DNA of 64,000 nt, taken from contig NZ_JBDKWG010000123.1 in NCBI RefSeq assembly GCF_040151475.1, positions 1-64,000 on the forward strand, written 5' to 3'. Source of the DNA: CAXBNB01 sp040151475. GTDB lineage: Bacteria > Bacteroidota > Bacteroidia > Cytophagales > Cyclobacteriaceae. The number at the start of each line of letters is the position of its first letter. Positions within the stretch are counted from its first letter, which is position 1. This document shows positions 27,597 through 36,734 of this stretch, in pieces. Below the pieces are notes generated by a model. The model did not search any database and had not been told where the DNA came from. It saw nothing but the letters and a program-made list of their open reading frames with translations. Made by a program: the position numbers and the translations under genes.

Positions 27597-28289
27597 TTAT
27601 CTTAAGTTAGTTTGGTCAGAAAACGTTTCTGCCGTGTAGTTTGATATGTCATCCATCTGCCTGAGCCAATACCAGGAAGAAAAGATAGTGAATTTAGTTT
27701 TCTCCGGTTGTATTTCCGAATCAAATTGCCAAACAATATGTTCTGCCTCCGGAAAAGGTCCATTGAGCACCTGATCGTCAAACAGCCTGTTGATGACTGA
27801 GTGGTCATTCATACCATTCGCTATCAATCGGGCAATCAACGATTTATCAGCATTGTGTAGCATGTTTGTACCTATCTGATTGTATGCATTCACTTCTAAA
27901 ACACATTTTACTGCATCCGTTTGTGGAAATTTCTTTGGAAAAGCCCATTTCATCATCACAGCACAATTAAACAGTTCCTTATGGTAGCTGATATTTTGAT
28001 ATTCCTCCCACAGGTTTTCTTCCATCATTTCAAAAACGAGGTTGTGAATCTGTCCCTTGGTAAGCAGGCCTTGAAACTTATATCCAAGTACAATAGCAGC
28101 GGCTTCTTCCGGGTCAAGTTCCTGAAGGGTCATAATGGTATAGTCTTTTAATTCGCTTTCCTCGATTTTGTCCCAATCGTCAAAATCGGCCAATTCCATG
28201 ATACTTTTGTAGTCATCACCCGACCACCCATCAGGTAATTCATGTATCTCCTGAACACTCAAGACTTTTACGTCAAATTTTGATTTCAT
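27597..28289 (-). CDS. Conserved hypothetical cytoplasmic protein
   Basis: About 230 residues if started at the ATG at 28289 (MKSKFDVKVLSVQEIHELP); the longer reading from 28343 would overlap the upstream gene by 47 bp. It is acidic, without signal peptide or membrane helix. The stretch YTIMTLQELDPEEAAAIVLG and the tryptophan-rich end (FSSWYWLRQMDDISNY) are notable, but I do not recognise a family. It sits 1 bp before the CNNM/CBS gene and 7 bp after the exported PepSY-like gene, so it is co-transcribed with both. Confidence 0.6.
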   Translation of the reverse strand: MKSKFDVKVLSVQEIHELPDGWSGDDYKSIMELADFDDWDKIEESELKDYTIMTLQELDPEEAAAIVLGYKFQGLLTKGQIHNLVFEMMEENLWEEYQNISYHKELFNCAVMMKWAFPKKFPQTDAVKCVLEVNAYNQIGTNMLHNADKSLIARLIANGMNDHSVINRLFDDQVLNGPFPEAEHIVWQFDSEIQPEKTKFTIFSSWYWLRQMDDISNYTAETFSDQTNLR

Positions 28290-28296
28290 TGTATAA

Positions 28297-29361
28297 TCAC
28301 AGTTTTTCTTTGGTTTTAACTTTGGTAATATTTCCTTTTGCATCCAGTATCAATTGCTTTGCTTCGTTCATCACCTTGCCATAAATCCGATACAAAGACT
28401 TTCTTTTTCCGTATAGTATCCTCTCATGTTCCGAATCAAATACCCAATCTTTGTATTGATCCGATTTCAATGTATTTAATACCTCATCCGGTAAATCTTT
28501 CCTTTCAATCACTTCAACTTCTTCCAATATTTCTCCCTGAGCATTGTAGGTTACTTTGTATTTTTTGTCTTTATCAAAAAACAATAACTGATACAAGACC
28601 GGTACTTCCAGATCGTAGAAACCATGATCAAATATGCTATTCTGAAATGGATCGTACAATCGCTCATGGATAGACCACTCAATGACATCAACGTCCAGAT
28701 GGTTCTGATTTGCGCTAGTCTGCACCTGAGCAGGAACATCTTTTTCAGTTACAGTTTTTTCTTGTTTAGAAAAACCGGGTGCATTTTTAAATTTTTCGTG
28801 ATCTTCTTCAGTAAAATTGATATCATTATCCAATTTTAATATTTTGACCAACTTATAGGATTCATTGAAATATAGAATCCTCTTCTTATTCTTATCTGTA
28901 AGCCAAACTTTATAGAATTTACCATCCTCTCCAGATTTCACTATCTGCTCTTCGTTGTGCCTTTTCCAGATTCCGTATCCTTTTTCTTTCAACTGAACTT
29001 CAATCTCGACGGGAAGGTTTCCAGCTAATGGACGAGAGGTTACATACCATGAACCACCAAAATCGAATATATTTCTAACTTCACCTTTTTCATCACTAAA
29101 CCTTGCTTCGTAATAATTCGGTGTATTATTTTCCCATAAGATAGGTAAAAACGTAGGAGAAACATCTGAACCTTGATGGTAATGATATGGATATGGATAC
29201 CATTTCACTTCGTTAGCATCCGGATGCAATTCTTTGAATGATTTCAATACGATTTTGGGTACTTTCCTGGCCGGAATACTAACAGGCGTTTGAGCATTGC
29301 TCTCTGCTACAATCAGTAAAAGGACTGAAATAAGTAATAATAATCTTGAAAATTTATTCAT
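28297..29361 (-). CDS. Exported PepSY-like (beta-lactamase-inhibitor-like) repeat protein
   Basis: 354 residues with a clear signal peptide (LLLLISVLLLIVAESNAQ). The mature part has repeated units of the pattern 'lk..yp.a..v.W......Y.v.f...g......fd..G.w', for example HPDANEVKWYPYPYHYH followed by YEARFSDEKGEVRNIFDFGG, which fits the PepSY-like domains common in Bacteroidota periplasmic proteins. Function of these domains is poorly known (possible inhibitors or signal-binding modules). First gene of the run leading to the CNNM/CBS-corA pair. Confidence 0.6.
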   Translation of the reverse strand: MNKFSRLLLLISVLLLIVAESNAQTPVSIPARKVPKIVLKSFKELHPDANEVKWYPYPYHYHQGSDVSPTFLPILWENNTPNYYEARFSDEKGEVRNIFDFGGSWYVTSRPLAGNLPVEIEVQLKEKGYGIWKRHNEEQIVKSGEDGKFYKVWLTDKNKKRILYFNESYKLVKILKLDNDINFTEEDHEKFKNAPGFSKQEKTVTEKDVPAQVQTSANQNHLDVDVIEWSIHERLYDPFQNSIFDHGFYDLEVPVLYQLLFFDKDKKYKVTYNAQGEILEEVEVIERKDLPDEVLNTLKSDQYKDWVFDSEHERILYGKRKSLYRIYGKVMNEAKQLILDAKGNITKVKTKEKL

Positions 29362-29511
29362 ATTTCTTATTTAGACGGTACGACTTTCTAAGGTCACATT
29401 CTTATTTGATAAATGAAAACAAATCAATAAGAATAGCTGTCAAAAAGCATTCCGAATAGAACGATTCTATCAAATTTTATAGCTTCAATTTTTCCAGACA
29501 ACAGATGAAAA

Positions 29512-30573
29512 CTACTTCATCCATCCAAATCCGGGCTTGTCAGAGGGATAAAGTATGCCTGACTCACACCTGACCATAGATGCAAACGGATCATTAAGCA
29601 GATCGAAATGACCATCCAGATCCGCATAAATTACATTAGGCCGTGCCAATGCAAAATGAAGCCCTGCTGCTATTCCCATTGCAGATTCATCCATACAGCC
29701 GACCATCGTTTCTACATGGGCAGCTTTTGCCACAGAATTGATTCTGATAGCCTCAGAGATGCCACCTACTTTCATCAGTTTTATATTGATCATATCGGTG
29801 CAATTATTGGATGTAAGATGAAATACATCTTTTAGGGTCATCAAGCTTTCATCCGCCATAACAGGCACAGAAACCTGATTACTTACTTGCTTCAGCAGGT
29901 CAGAGTTGTTCTTGTTGGTAGGTTGTTCGAATAGCTCCAGCCCAACTTTTTTGGTTTCATTGATAAAGTGAACCGACTCTTCTACCGAATAGCCCTGATT
30001 GGCATCAAATCTGATTTCGATTTTTTCACCAACCATTTCCCTCAGTTTGATGATTTTTTCAATATCTTCAACGACATTTATTCCGCCTTTTATTTTAAGA
30101 ATAAAAAAACCTCTCGCTCTCCATTCCCGGGCTTTTTTGAGGGTTTCTTCCAAAGGAAGGATACCAATGGTAACGCTGGTAGGAATATACATTTTATAAC
30201 CTCCTAACAGCCTATATACAGGTTCTCCTGCTTTCTTACCAATTAAATCATACAATGCCATGTCCACCATAGCCATAGCAGACGGCTGATTTTTGAGTCT
30301 GTTTTTCAAGTCTTCCAGTAGCAAAGCATGCATAAAAGGATCCTGACCTTTCAGGTAGGGTTCTATCACATCATTGAATGCTTTCATTACGGATTCTGCA
30401 GTTTCCCCTGTCACTTCCATGTCTGGAGCAGCACACCCCCAGCCTGTTATCACCCCATTTGTAGTCATTTTAATAAACACATTGGGAGATTCTTCAATGC
30501 GCTCATAGGCTATGGTGTAGGGTTCACCAAGCTTAAGTCTAAAAATGTTACATTCTAAAGATGTTATTTTCAT
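29512..30573 (-). CDS. Enolase-superfamily dipeptide epimerase / DgcA-like N-acetyl-D-glutamate epimerase
   Basis: 353 residues, muconate-lactonising-enzyme subgroup. The catalytic lysine motif K160-x-K162 (FILKIKGG), metal ligands D190 (RFDANQGY), E216 (LELFEQP) and D241 (MADES), and K265 (INIKLMKVGG) are all present, so the enzyme should be active. The subgroup contains L-Ala-D/L-Glu epimerases (YkfB/YcjG) and DgcA, which inverts N-acetyl-D-glutamate. The neighbouring DUF1611 gene favours the DgcA-like reading. It is last in a four-gene operon, 1 bp after the fused PP-loop gene. Confidence 0.85.
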   Translation of the reverse strand: MKITSLECNIFRLKLGEPYTIAYERIEESPNVFIKMTTNGVITGWGCAAPDMEVTGETAESVMKAFNDVIEPYLKGQDPFMHALLLEDLKNRLKNQPSAMAMVDMALYDLIGKKAGEPVYRLLGGYKMYIPTSVTIGILPLEETLKKAREWRARGFFILKIKGGINVVEDIEKIIKLREMVGEKIEIRFDANQGYSVEESVHFINETKKVGLELFEQPTNKNNSDLLKQVSNQVSVPVMADESLMTLKDVFHLTSNNCTDMINIKLMKVGGISEAIRINSVAKAAHVETMVGCMDESAMGIAAGLHFALARPNVIYADLDGHFDLLNDPFASMVRCESGILYPSDKPGFGWMK

Positions 30574-30574
30574 A

Positions 30575-32938
30575 TTAATACCTTTTCTGGTACAAATCTT
30601 CCAGATTGCTCTTTTTGATTTCCTCTACAAACTTGACGAGATGAGCCACCATTATCTCCCACATTTTTCGCCCTTTTTCTTCTGTGGCACGTGTAGGATC
30701 GCCCATCACGCCGCTTTTAGAAATTCTTTTGGTACGGACATACCAGGCAACACCTCTATCAGAAGTATAATCCAGGTATTTACTCCCAAAATGCAGGGTT
30801 TCGTTCACAGCCTTATCCATCTGTACCACTTCAGGGCGAATGGCTAATGTAGTGCTCGTTTCTATCTCCCCGGCATGAATGTCATTTGGTGTTTCGATCA
30901 AATCATTGAGATCGATATCACTGGTCTCCCCAGTATCAACACATACAAATATCTCTGCATCCCGATTGATCATTTGTGCTGCATAGCTTAACGTAGGTGC
31001 ATTGTCACCATGTCCATTGAGAATAATAAGTTTTTTTATTCCATTTTTAGCCAATCCCATACCAATATCATACACAAATCGGGACAGTGCATCATTGGTC
31101 ACACTTAAAGTGCCTTTAAATTCCTCATGATGATAAGAAACCCCAAAAGGAATAGGAGGCAACACGAAGGGCTTTGGATCGCTGCAAGCCTCTGCTACTT
31201 TCCCTGCCAGGTACACTGCATCATAATAATCAATATCTACCGGCAAATGTGGCCCGTGCTGCTCAATGGCTCCACAGGGTAATATGGCAGTATCTACTAT
31301 TTTCAACCGCTCTTCCAACTCAGGCCATGTGAATTTTTCCCACATGTAATTGCTATTGTTAGTCGAGCCGGGTTTTGTTTTAAATTTGGTTCTTTTGATT
31401 TCAAAAGGATAAGGTATCGTCATCAGCTCGCTATTGAGTACATCAAAATCTTCCCACTTCCTATCTTTAAGTCTTACTGCCCCATTGCTGTGTTTAAGTA
31501 GATAACGGAACAGTGGTTTTCTGATATCGGAAGGTACATCCATCACCATGCTGCGCTCATTGTCAAATCTTAGTTTCAGAATTTGCTCATGCGGTTTAGC
31601 TAGTTTAATTGTATGTTCATTTTTTTCAATAAAACCTTTTTCGAGTAGTAAGTAAAAAAGATGAGAGGCATCTTGTCCCAACTGCTTCACTTTTTTAGCC
31701 TCCAGACTTTTGAAAGATTTTACAATCTGATCAGGATTATACCCACAATTTTTTGGATCTTCATCCAGTGCCGAAAGCATCCCTACAATCCTCCTGCACT
31801 TCTCACAATTGCCGCAGGGATAGATCCTACCATCTTTCTCATGAGCAGCATGACACGAAATTTGTTGTGCCTGAAGTTGAGGAAACTGCTTCACCAATAT
31901 TTTCAATATCAACAGTTCTGAAAGGCTCCTAAGGATAGAAAATTGATGGAGTGCCCAACCTTTTTTCATATAATACCTTGTCAACGCATTGTCGAAATAT
32001 TTACTTTGGTCGTACAATCCTCCATAATGGGTGATTCCTTCATGGTTGAGTTTTAATGTGGTATCGTACTCATCACCAATCAGAATATTGCCGACTTTTC
32101 TTTTTCTGGCAATGGGTAATACCCCAAACAGAAATACGGCAACTGTCCACAACCTTACTGGATATATATCCGCCCTAATGTCTGCAAAGTTTTCCCTGAT
32201 AAATGGCATCTCACGGAGCATCCAGTTGAACACACGGTCGCTGTTGCACCACACTCTGGAAGTGTTGGGCTCTGTGTTTTCCAAATATTTATGTGCGTTG
32301 ATGGCTGAAAACCAGTGTCTGCCCGACTCATTGATAAAAACCGGATGAGCGTGGTTGCCCAGTTCTTTGATGATGCCATAGCTAAGCAAACTGTCTTTGC
32401 CTCCGCTGCTTAAAATAACGTACTCGTTCTTGCTGGTCGAGCTCAAACTCCAATTGTCTTTATCCATGTCTGGCTTAAATGCCGAATTGATAAAAGTGAG
32501 TTTAGCAGCAGTATATTTCTTGAGTTTTTCAACCTTTGTATTTTGATATTCTGATTTTAAAAACTCATTTGGCAACAAAAGCTTGTTGACATAAATCTCA
32601 CGTGAAGTATTCTCAATCATATCGCTAATAAAACGCTGATCTGCTTCATCATACAATCCGTCGAAAACCAATTCTTCGCAAAACAGACCATAGTTCATTG
32701 CCACCTGTGCCCCCATCATGGAAACAAGATTGAGGTCTTCAAAACCATCCTTATCAAACACTTTTTCAGAGTAGGTGTAGATCAATTCATTAAAGACTAT
32801 ACTTCCATCTGATTTGGTGACTGAATAAGGTATTTTCACCCTTTTATCCTCAACCAATGCTGGCCCTGCCTTCAATTGCCTGAAGACAACAAATTCACTA
32901 AGATCAATTGTTTCTGTCACTTCTTTTGAGGTTTTCAC
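30575..32938 (-). CDS. PP-loop ATPase fused to creatininase-family amidohydrolase
   Basis: 787 residues in two parts. Residues 1-165 are a beta-rich N-terminal region. Residues 170-400 are a PP-loop (adenine nucleotide alpha-hydrolase) domain with LSSGGKDSLLSYG (177-183 core) and a QueC-like cysteine cluster CGNCEKC (375-381), likely zinc-binding. From about 530 a complete creatininase domain follows: PCGAIEQHGPHLPVDIDYYD, IILNGHGDN and IHAGEIETST supply its metal ligands. The N-terminal layout resembles MurL (UDP-MurNAc-L-Ala-L-Glu epimerase) as I remember it; this is uncertain. Overlaps dgcN-like gene by 4 bp. Function unknown. Confidence 0.8.
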   Translation of the reverse strand: MKTSKEVTETIDLSEFVVFRQLKAGPALVEDKRVKIPYSVTKSDGSIVFNELIYTYSEKVFDKDGFEDLNLVSMMGAQVAMNYGLFCEELVFDGLYDEADQRFISDMIENTSREIYVNKLLLPNEFLKSEYQNTKVEKLKKYTAAKLTFINSAFKPDMDKDNWSLSSTSKNEYVILSSGGKDSLLSYGIIKELGNHAHPVFINESGRHWFSAINAHKYLENTEPNTSRVWCNSDRVFNWMLREMPFIRENFADIRADIYPVRLWTVAVFLFGVLPIARKRKVGNILIGDEYDTTLKLNHEGITHYGGLYDQSKYFDNALTRYYMKKGWALHQFSILRSLSELLILKILVKQFPQLQAQQISCHAAHEKDGRIYPCGNCEKCRRIVGMLSALDEDPKNCGYNPDQIVKSFKSLEAKKVKQLGQDASHLFYLLLEKGFIEKNEHTIKLAKPHEQILKLRFDNERSMVMDVPSDIRKPLFRYLLKHSNGAVRLKDRKWEDFDVLNSELMTIPYPFEIKRTKFKTKPGSTNNSNYMWEKFTWPELEERLKIVDTAILPCGAIEQHGPHLPVDIDYYDAVYLAGKVAEACSDPKPFVLPPIPFGVSYHHEEFKGTLSVTNDALSRFVYDIGMGLAKNGIKKLIILNGHGDNAPTLSYAAQMINRDAEIFVCVDTGETSDIDLNDLIETPNDIHAGEIETSTTLAIRPEVVQMDKAVNETLHFGSKYLDYTSDRGVAWYVRTKRISKSGVMGDPTRATEEKGRKMWEIMVAHLVKFVEEIKKSNLEDLYQKRY

Positions 32939-33993
32939 AAGTAGCTTTTGATTAATTCGACGAGTTTATCCGCACCATCATACAACACGTCCGTGCAAAG
33001 TAGCCCTGTCTCTTTGGTTATTTTTTCGCATGCCGCAGCAATTTCATCTGCTTTCATTCCTTCATGATTCAGAGTTATTGCTATTACTTTTTTACCCGAA
33101 ATCATTTCAATAGCGGCTATTTGCTCACTGAGAGGTTGAATAACATATCCTGGAAATCCATCATATTCCAATCTGGCAGGAGCGTGCTGCAATACCACAT
33201 AGTCGGGTCTGCCGGCAGCCAAGATCTCAAAACCACCCGGATAAGCCGGATTCATCAGGCTACCTTGCCCCTCTATCACAATGACATCAGGGTTTTCATT
33301 TTTCCAGGCCTCATACACCGCATGTTCGATTTCACCCGACACAAAATCATTGATCAGGGAATCCAATACCATAGAGTATTTTGCTCCCTGCATCCATCCT
33401 GTCTGACCTGTGCCTATCATTTCAGCTTTTTTGCCGGAGTTTCTGATGCCATGTACAATAATCCAAGCTGTGGTTCTTTTACCCACGGCAGAGTCGGTAC
33501 CAAGTACTGCCAGTTTCAGGCAATTGACTTCTTCTATTTTTCCTGAGAAAAAATGAAGTTCGTCCCGCTCTGGTGTACGTCGGATATCTCTGATCTTACA
33601 GCCTTTTTCACTCGCCAAAAACATCAATTTTTCGTCTTTGTATAAAAAATCATGAAGCCCTGAATCTACGTGAAGGCCATGCTCAACTGCCTGATAGATT
33701 GCCTTCCTTGCTGGCTCAGGCAACCTTCCTCCATCAGGAGCCAAACCAATAACAAAGTATTGCACATTTTTCACAGCACGCAACGCTTCCGATAAGTTTA
33801 AAAAAACAGGAATTCCATTTTTCTTACCATCCAATACTTCTCCTGCATCTTTACCCACATAAGTGGAATCTATCACTCCCAAAACATTGTAACGCTCCGT
33901 AAATCTCACCAGGCCATGAGCAGTTTTACCATTCGGTGTATTAAAAGCCCCTTCACAATATACAAGGGCATTTCCATCAATTACTTTTTTCAT
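32935..33993 (-). CDS. DUF1611 / DgcN-like protein (D-glutamate N-acetyltransferase family)
   Basis: 352 residues. An N-terminal Rossmann-like half (VIDSTYVGKDAGEVLDGKKN, YFVIGLAPDGGRLPEPARKA) and a C-terminal P-loop half with LGTDSAVGKRTTA (165-175) and VIVIEGQGSLMNPAYPG match DUF1611. One characterised member, DgcN, N-acetylates D-glutamate so that DgcA can epimerise it. Co-occurrence here with a DgcA-like enolase strongly supports that route, though other DUF1611 proteins may differ. It overlaps genes on both sides by 4 bp (ATGA). Confidence 0.8.
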   Translation of the reverse strand: MKKVIDGNALVYCEGAFNTPNGKTAHGLVRFTERYNVLGVIDSTYVGKDAGEVLDGKKNGIPVFLNLSEALRAVKNVQYFVIGLAPDGGRLPEPARKAIYQAVEHGLHVDSGLHDFLYKDEKLMFLASEKGCKIRDIRRTPERDELHFFSGKIEEVNCLKLAVLGTDSAVGKRTTAWIIVHGIRNSGKKAEMIGTGQTGWMQGAKYSMVLDSLINDFVSGEIEHAVYEAWKNENPDVIVIEGQGSLMNPAYPGGFEILAAGRPDYVVLQHAPARLEYDGFPGYVIQPLSEQIAAIEMISGKKVIAITLNHEGMKADEIAAACEKITKETGLLCTDVLYDGADKLVELIKSYL

Positions 33994-35057
33994 TTTCTAC
34001 TAGTTAATATCGCCACATAACGATCCGGTTCTAAATCTTTTTCTCTATCCATTTCCAATAAGGCTACTAATCCTGCTACGGAAGCAGGAAGTACATGGAG
34101 TCCTTCTTTGTCTTTGAGTAATTTTGATGTTTTCAATAACTTCTCGTCACTTACATTATAAGCCCCTCCTTTCGATTGCAAAATGGCATACAAGGCTTCC
34201 TCTCCATCGAAGCTATGCCAGTTGATCAACGGCTCATTAACTACTGTTTCTTTGATTTTTTCAGGCACAAGGTCAACACAATGATCCAAACCTTTTTTGA
34301 AGGAATAGACAATTGGGTTTTTCTTTGTCGAAGATGAAGCAATCATTAATGGAATCCTTGAAGTTTTTCCCCTTTTATATAAACTCACAAAACCCCGGTA
34401 AATCCCGGCAAGCAAAGTACCATTGGAAACAGGTACTGCTATGATTTTGGGTGCATCTCGCAGTTGATCATATATTTCATTAGCTATTTCAGAATAGGCA
34501 ATAATCTGCAACGGTGTGTTTACACCGCCGGGGTTGGCATCATACCAACCTTCAGATTCTGCTTTAGCAGTAGAATAGTTAACACTGTCTTCGTACAATC
34601 CTTTTATCCTGTGTACTTCACATCCATTTCCTTCCATTTCATGGATGCGGGTAGTATGATAGTTTTCTGGTATGTATATAACGCAGCGCAGGCCCGCCAA
34701 CCCGGCAGCCAAAGCAACAGACGCTCCATAATTTCCACAAGTAGCCACAGTAATGGCATCATACCCCCTTCTCAATGCATCATGACACTGGGCAAAAGCT
34801 ATCCTGTCTTTTTGGGTGCCTGTGGGGTTACCTCCTTCAAACTTGAGAAAAAGCTGCCTTACTCCTGTCTCTCTTTCTATATTTCTGGCTCGCAGCAGAG
34901 CAGTATCGCCAACTTCTATGTTAATGATGTCCTCATAAGATTCTATCCTATCCAAAAGTGAGAGTGATTGATCCTTTACCATCTCACTCAATTTTTTAGA
35001 CTCCTGAGATATGGAACTTTGAGGTACGTTGGTTTTTTCCTGCTTTTCTTCTTTCAT
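33990..35057 (-). CDS. PLP-dependent enzyme, threonine-synthase/cysteine-synthase fold (type II)
   Basis: 355 residues. The PLP lysine is probably K83 in GNPTGTQKDRIAF. The phosphate-binding loop reads ATCGNYGAS (105-113) and the substrate region AVPVSNGTLLAG. Fold type II enzymes act by beta-elimination or beta/gamma-replacement, or as ammonia-lyases. The specific reaction cannot be fixed, but it is the first gene of a tightly coupled operon with DgcN/DgcA-like proteins, so it may work on an amino acid linked to D-glutamate. It overlaps the DUF1611 gene by 4 bp. Confidence 0.83.
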   Translation of the reverse strand: MKEEKQEKTNVPQSSISQESKKLSEMVKDQSLSLLDRIESYEDIINIEVGDTALLRARNIERETGVRQLFLKFEGGNPTGTQKDRIAFAQCHDALRRGYDAITVATCGNYGASVALAAGLAGLRCVIYIPENYHTTRIHEMEGNGCEVHRIKGLYEDSVNYSTAKAESEGWYDANPGGVNTPLQIIAYSEIANEIYDQLRDAPKIIAVPVSNGTLLAGIYRGFVSLYKRGKTSRIPLMIASSSTKKNPIVYSFKKGLDHCVDLVPEKIKETVVNEPLINWHSFDGEEALYAILQSKGGAYNVSDEKLLKTSKLLKDKEGLHVLPASVAGLVALLEMDREKDLEPDRYVAILTSRK

Positions 35058-35094
35058 TTTATTTTACTACAAAATACACTCCGCTAAACAACCT

Positions 35095-35571
35095 TTATTG
35101 GTCTTGCTGCTCTTCACCAAGAAACTCACAATCCGAATTGAATAGTAAATTGACATAACTCAAACTGAAATCTTCGGTCAATTCGCCATCTACTTCTTTA
35201 ATTTCCTCTTCGGTAACTTCTACAGTAATATAATACTTTTCCGATGCAGGTTTTTCTACAAATTCAGCTTCCAGGGCTACTGCTTCGGAATAACGCTCTT
35301 TCAATAAATCTGTAATACAGGGCATCAATTCCTCAATAGGAATGGAAGTGGTAGTCATAACCCAAGCACCTTCTTTTTTAAAAGTGGCCACCTTTGAAAA
35401 ACCTTCGTGTTTAAATGAAACCTGATATTGTCCCTCTTCCATCCACCAGTTGACACTTTTGGCATCTTTATATTTGGCAGTGAACGATTTGGTTACGGCA
35501 ATCGGTGTTGCCTGATCGGCTCCATAAGCTACTACTCCGAGTAGCATCAGGAAAATAAATATACTTTTCAT
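35095..35571 (-). CDS. Exported PepSY-like small protein
   Basis: 158 residues with signal peptide (FIFLMLLGVVAYGADQ). Mature part AVTKSFTAKYKDAKSVNWWM then YQVSFKHEGFSKVATFKKEG is a typical PepSY-like unit and is similar in style to the larger protein at 28.3-29.4 kb. The tail is very acidic (VTEEEIKEVDGELTEDFS). It lies downstream of an ECF sigma gene (111 bp), which could control it. Function unknown. Confidence 0.65.
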   Translation of the reverse strand: MKSIFIFLMLLGVVAYGADQATPIAVTKSFTAKYKDAKSVNWWMEEGQYQVSFKHEGFSKVATFKKEGAWVMTTTSIPIEELMPCITDLLKERYSEAVALEAEFVEKPASEKYYITVEVTEEEIKEVDGELTEDFSLSYVNLLFNSDCEFLGEEQQDQ

Positions 35572-35682
35572 TTCACATTGTATTTATATCCGTTGAGACG
35601 AGACATTCCCGAATGGTCACATGATTTCATGCAAATTCTTTTTAATACTTGGTCAGTGTAATTGATTCCAAAGGTTGACCTA

Positions 35683-36252
35683 TCAGGCAACCCCAACGCA
35701 GTAGGAAGAATACAGAGTAACCGCTTTTTCTCTGGCACGCATCAGCCGCATTTTCACTGCACTAGCAGACAGGTTATAGATGTCTTGCAGTTCTACTATG
35801 GACTTATTGAGCTGGTATTTCATAATCAAAAGTTGCTGATCCTCATGTGAGATTGTCATAAGTGCTTTTCCGGCTACCTCTTCTTTTATTTTCGCATCTA
35901 ATTCTCTTTCCTGATCAGTACAATCCGCCAGATTTACCAATGAGTCTATTGGCTCAAAGAATTTACCTTTAGCTTTCCTCTTTTTGTCAGTACAATAGTT
36001 GAAGGTAACGGCATAAAGCCAGGTAGAAAATTTTGAATCCCCTTTGAATGTAGAGATTTTTTCCATCACACGCAACATGACATCTTGAGTGAGGTCATTG
36101 GCATCATCAGTGTTTTTAGCAAACGACAAACATTTGGCAAAAACAAGCATGTAGTAACGGGAATACAATTCTCCCATTGCGCTATTATCGCCATTTTGAA
36201 GGTTTGATACCAGTAGTTCGTCGGTAAGTGTTTGTTGGTTTTGAGTGTTCAT
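35683..36252 (-). CDS. ECF-type RNA polymerase sigma factor
   Basis: 189 residues. Region 2: LYSRYYMLVFAKCLSFAKNT, DLTQDVMLRVMEK and FSTWLYAVTFNYCTDKKR. Region 4: MKYQLNKSIVELQDIYNLSA with VKMRLMRAREKA. No FecR-type gene follows, unlike the PUL sigma factor. The only neighbour in the same direction is the exported PepSY-like protein, so this looks like a stand-alone envelope-stress type sigma factor. Regulon unknown. Confidence 0.9.
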   Translation of the reverse strand: MNTQNQQTLTDELLVSNLQNGDNSAMGELYSRYYMLVFAKCLSFAKNTDDANDLTQDVMLRVMEKISTFKGDSKFSTWLYAVTFNYCTDKKRKAKGKFFEPIDSLVNLADCTDQERELDAKIKEEVAGKALMTISHEDQQLLIMKYQLNKSIVELQDIYNLSASAVKMRLMRAREKAVTLYSSYCVGVA

Positions 36253-36515
36253 CTTTTTGTATAAAACATCATTTTTTGATGATGCTAAATTCAGAAAGAT
36301 AAAATCCGAATGTAAGAGCTAAAAAGCGTAAAATAAAAAAGCGGTTGTAAAGCGTACTCCTCGTAAGTATCACTTAGTTGCTACGTGATTCTCGTAGGTA
36401 GATCTCATAAAACGGTAACCGAGGAAACTCCCGCTTCAGGTTTAACTCGTACTTCGTAGGATAGTCAGGATTGTACAGCACACCAGAGGTGTAGTGAAAG
36501 ATGGCTTCTTTGTCC

Positions 36516-36548
36516 AAACCTGTAAGGTTTTAAAAACCTTACAGGTTT
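36516..36548. repeat. 33-bp palindrome, 15-bp perfect arms
   Basis: AAACCTGTAAGGTTT (36516-36530) and its exact complement AAACCTTACAGGTTT (36534-36548) leave a 3-nt loop. The arm resembles the ends of the 79-bp elements near 43-45 kb (AAACCTGACAGGTCT), so they may be one repeat family. Confidence 0.75.
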
Positions 36549-36652
36549 CCGTAGCGCTCCCTAAACTACTCCAAATCCCAATCGGTGATGTTGTCAATTT
36601 GATTATAAGGGGAATTGTAGTAACTAAAAGGCATGTGTCGCCGACGAACCGA

Positions 36653-36726
36653 CATTGCGAGGCACGAAGCAATCTATGTCTTCCTGATAATAGATTGCTT
36701 CATTCTACTACGTTGCATTCGCAATG
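36653..36726. repeat. REP-like 74-bp inverted-repeat element
   Basis: Outer arms CATTGCGA (36653-36660) and TCGCAATG (36719-36726) and inner arms GAAGCAATCTAT (36666-36677) and ATAGATTGCTTC (36690-36701) are perfect complements. The CATTGCGAGG...GAAGCAATC pattern is a widespread bacterial intergenic repeat. It ends 9 bp from the stop of the response-regulator gene and may act as its terminator. Confidence 0.8.
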
Positions 36727-36734
36727 ATGAAGAC

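Larger units (their letters stand above)
36253..36734. other. 482-bp intergenic region with two palindromic repeats
   Basis: No credible gene; short open frames here overlap repeat sequence. It contains a 33-bp palindrome at 36516-36548 and a REP-like element at 36653-36726, listed separately. Between them are AT-rich sequences with no recognisable RNA gene. Confidence 0.6.

Noticed and set aside
33064..33546. 160-residue plus-strand open frame opposite the DUF1611 gene
   Set aside because: Shadow of a well-supported gene with no recognisable motif.
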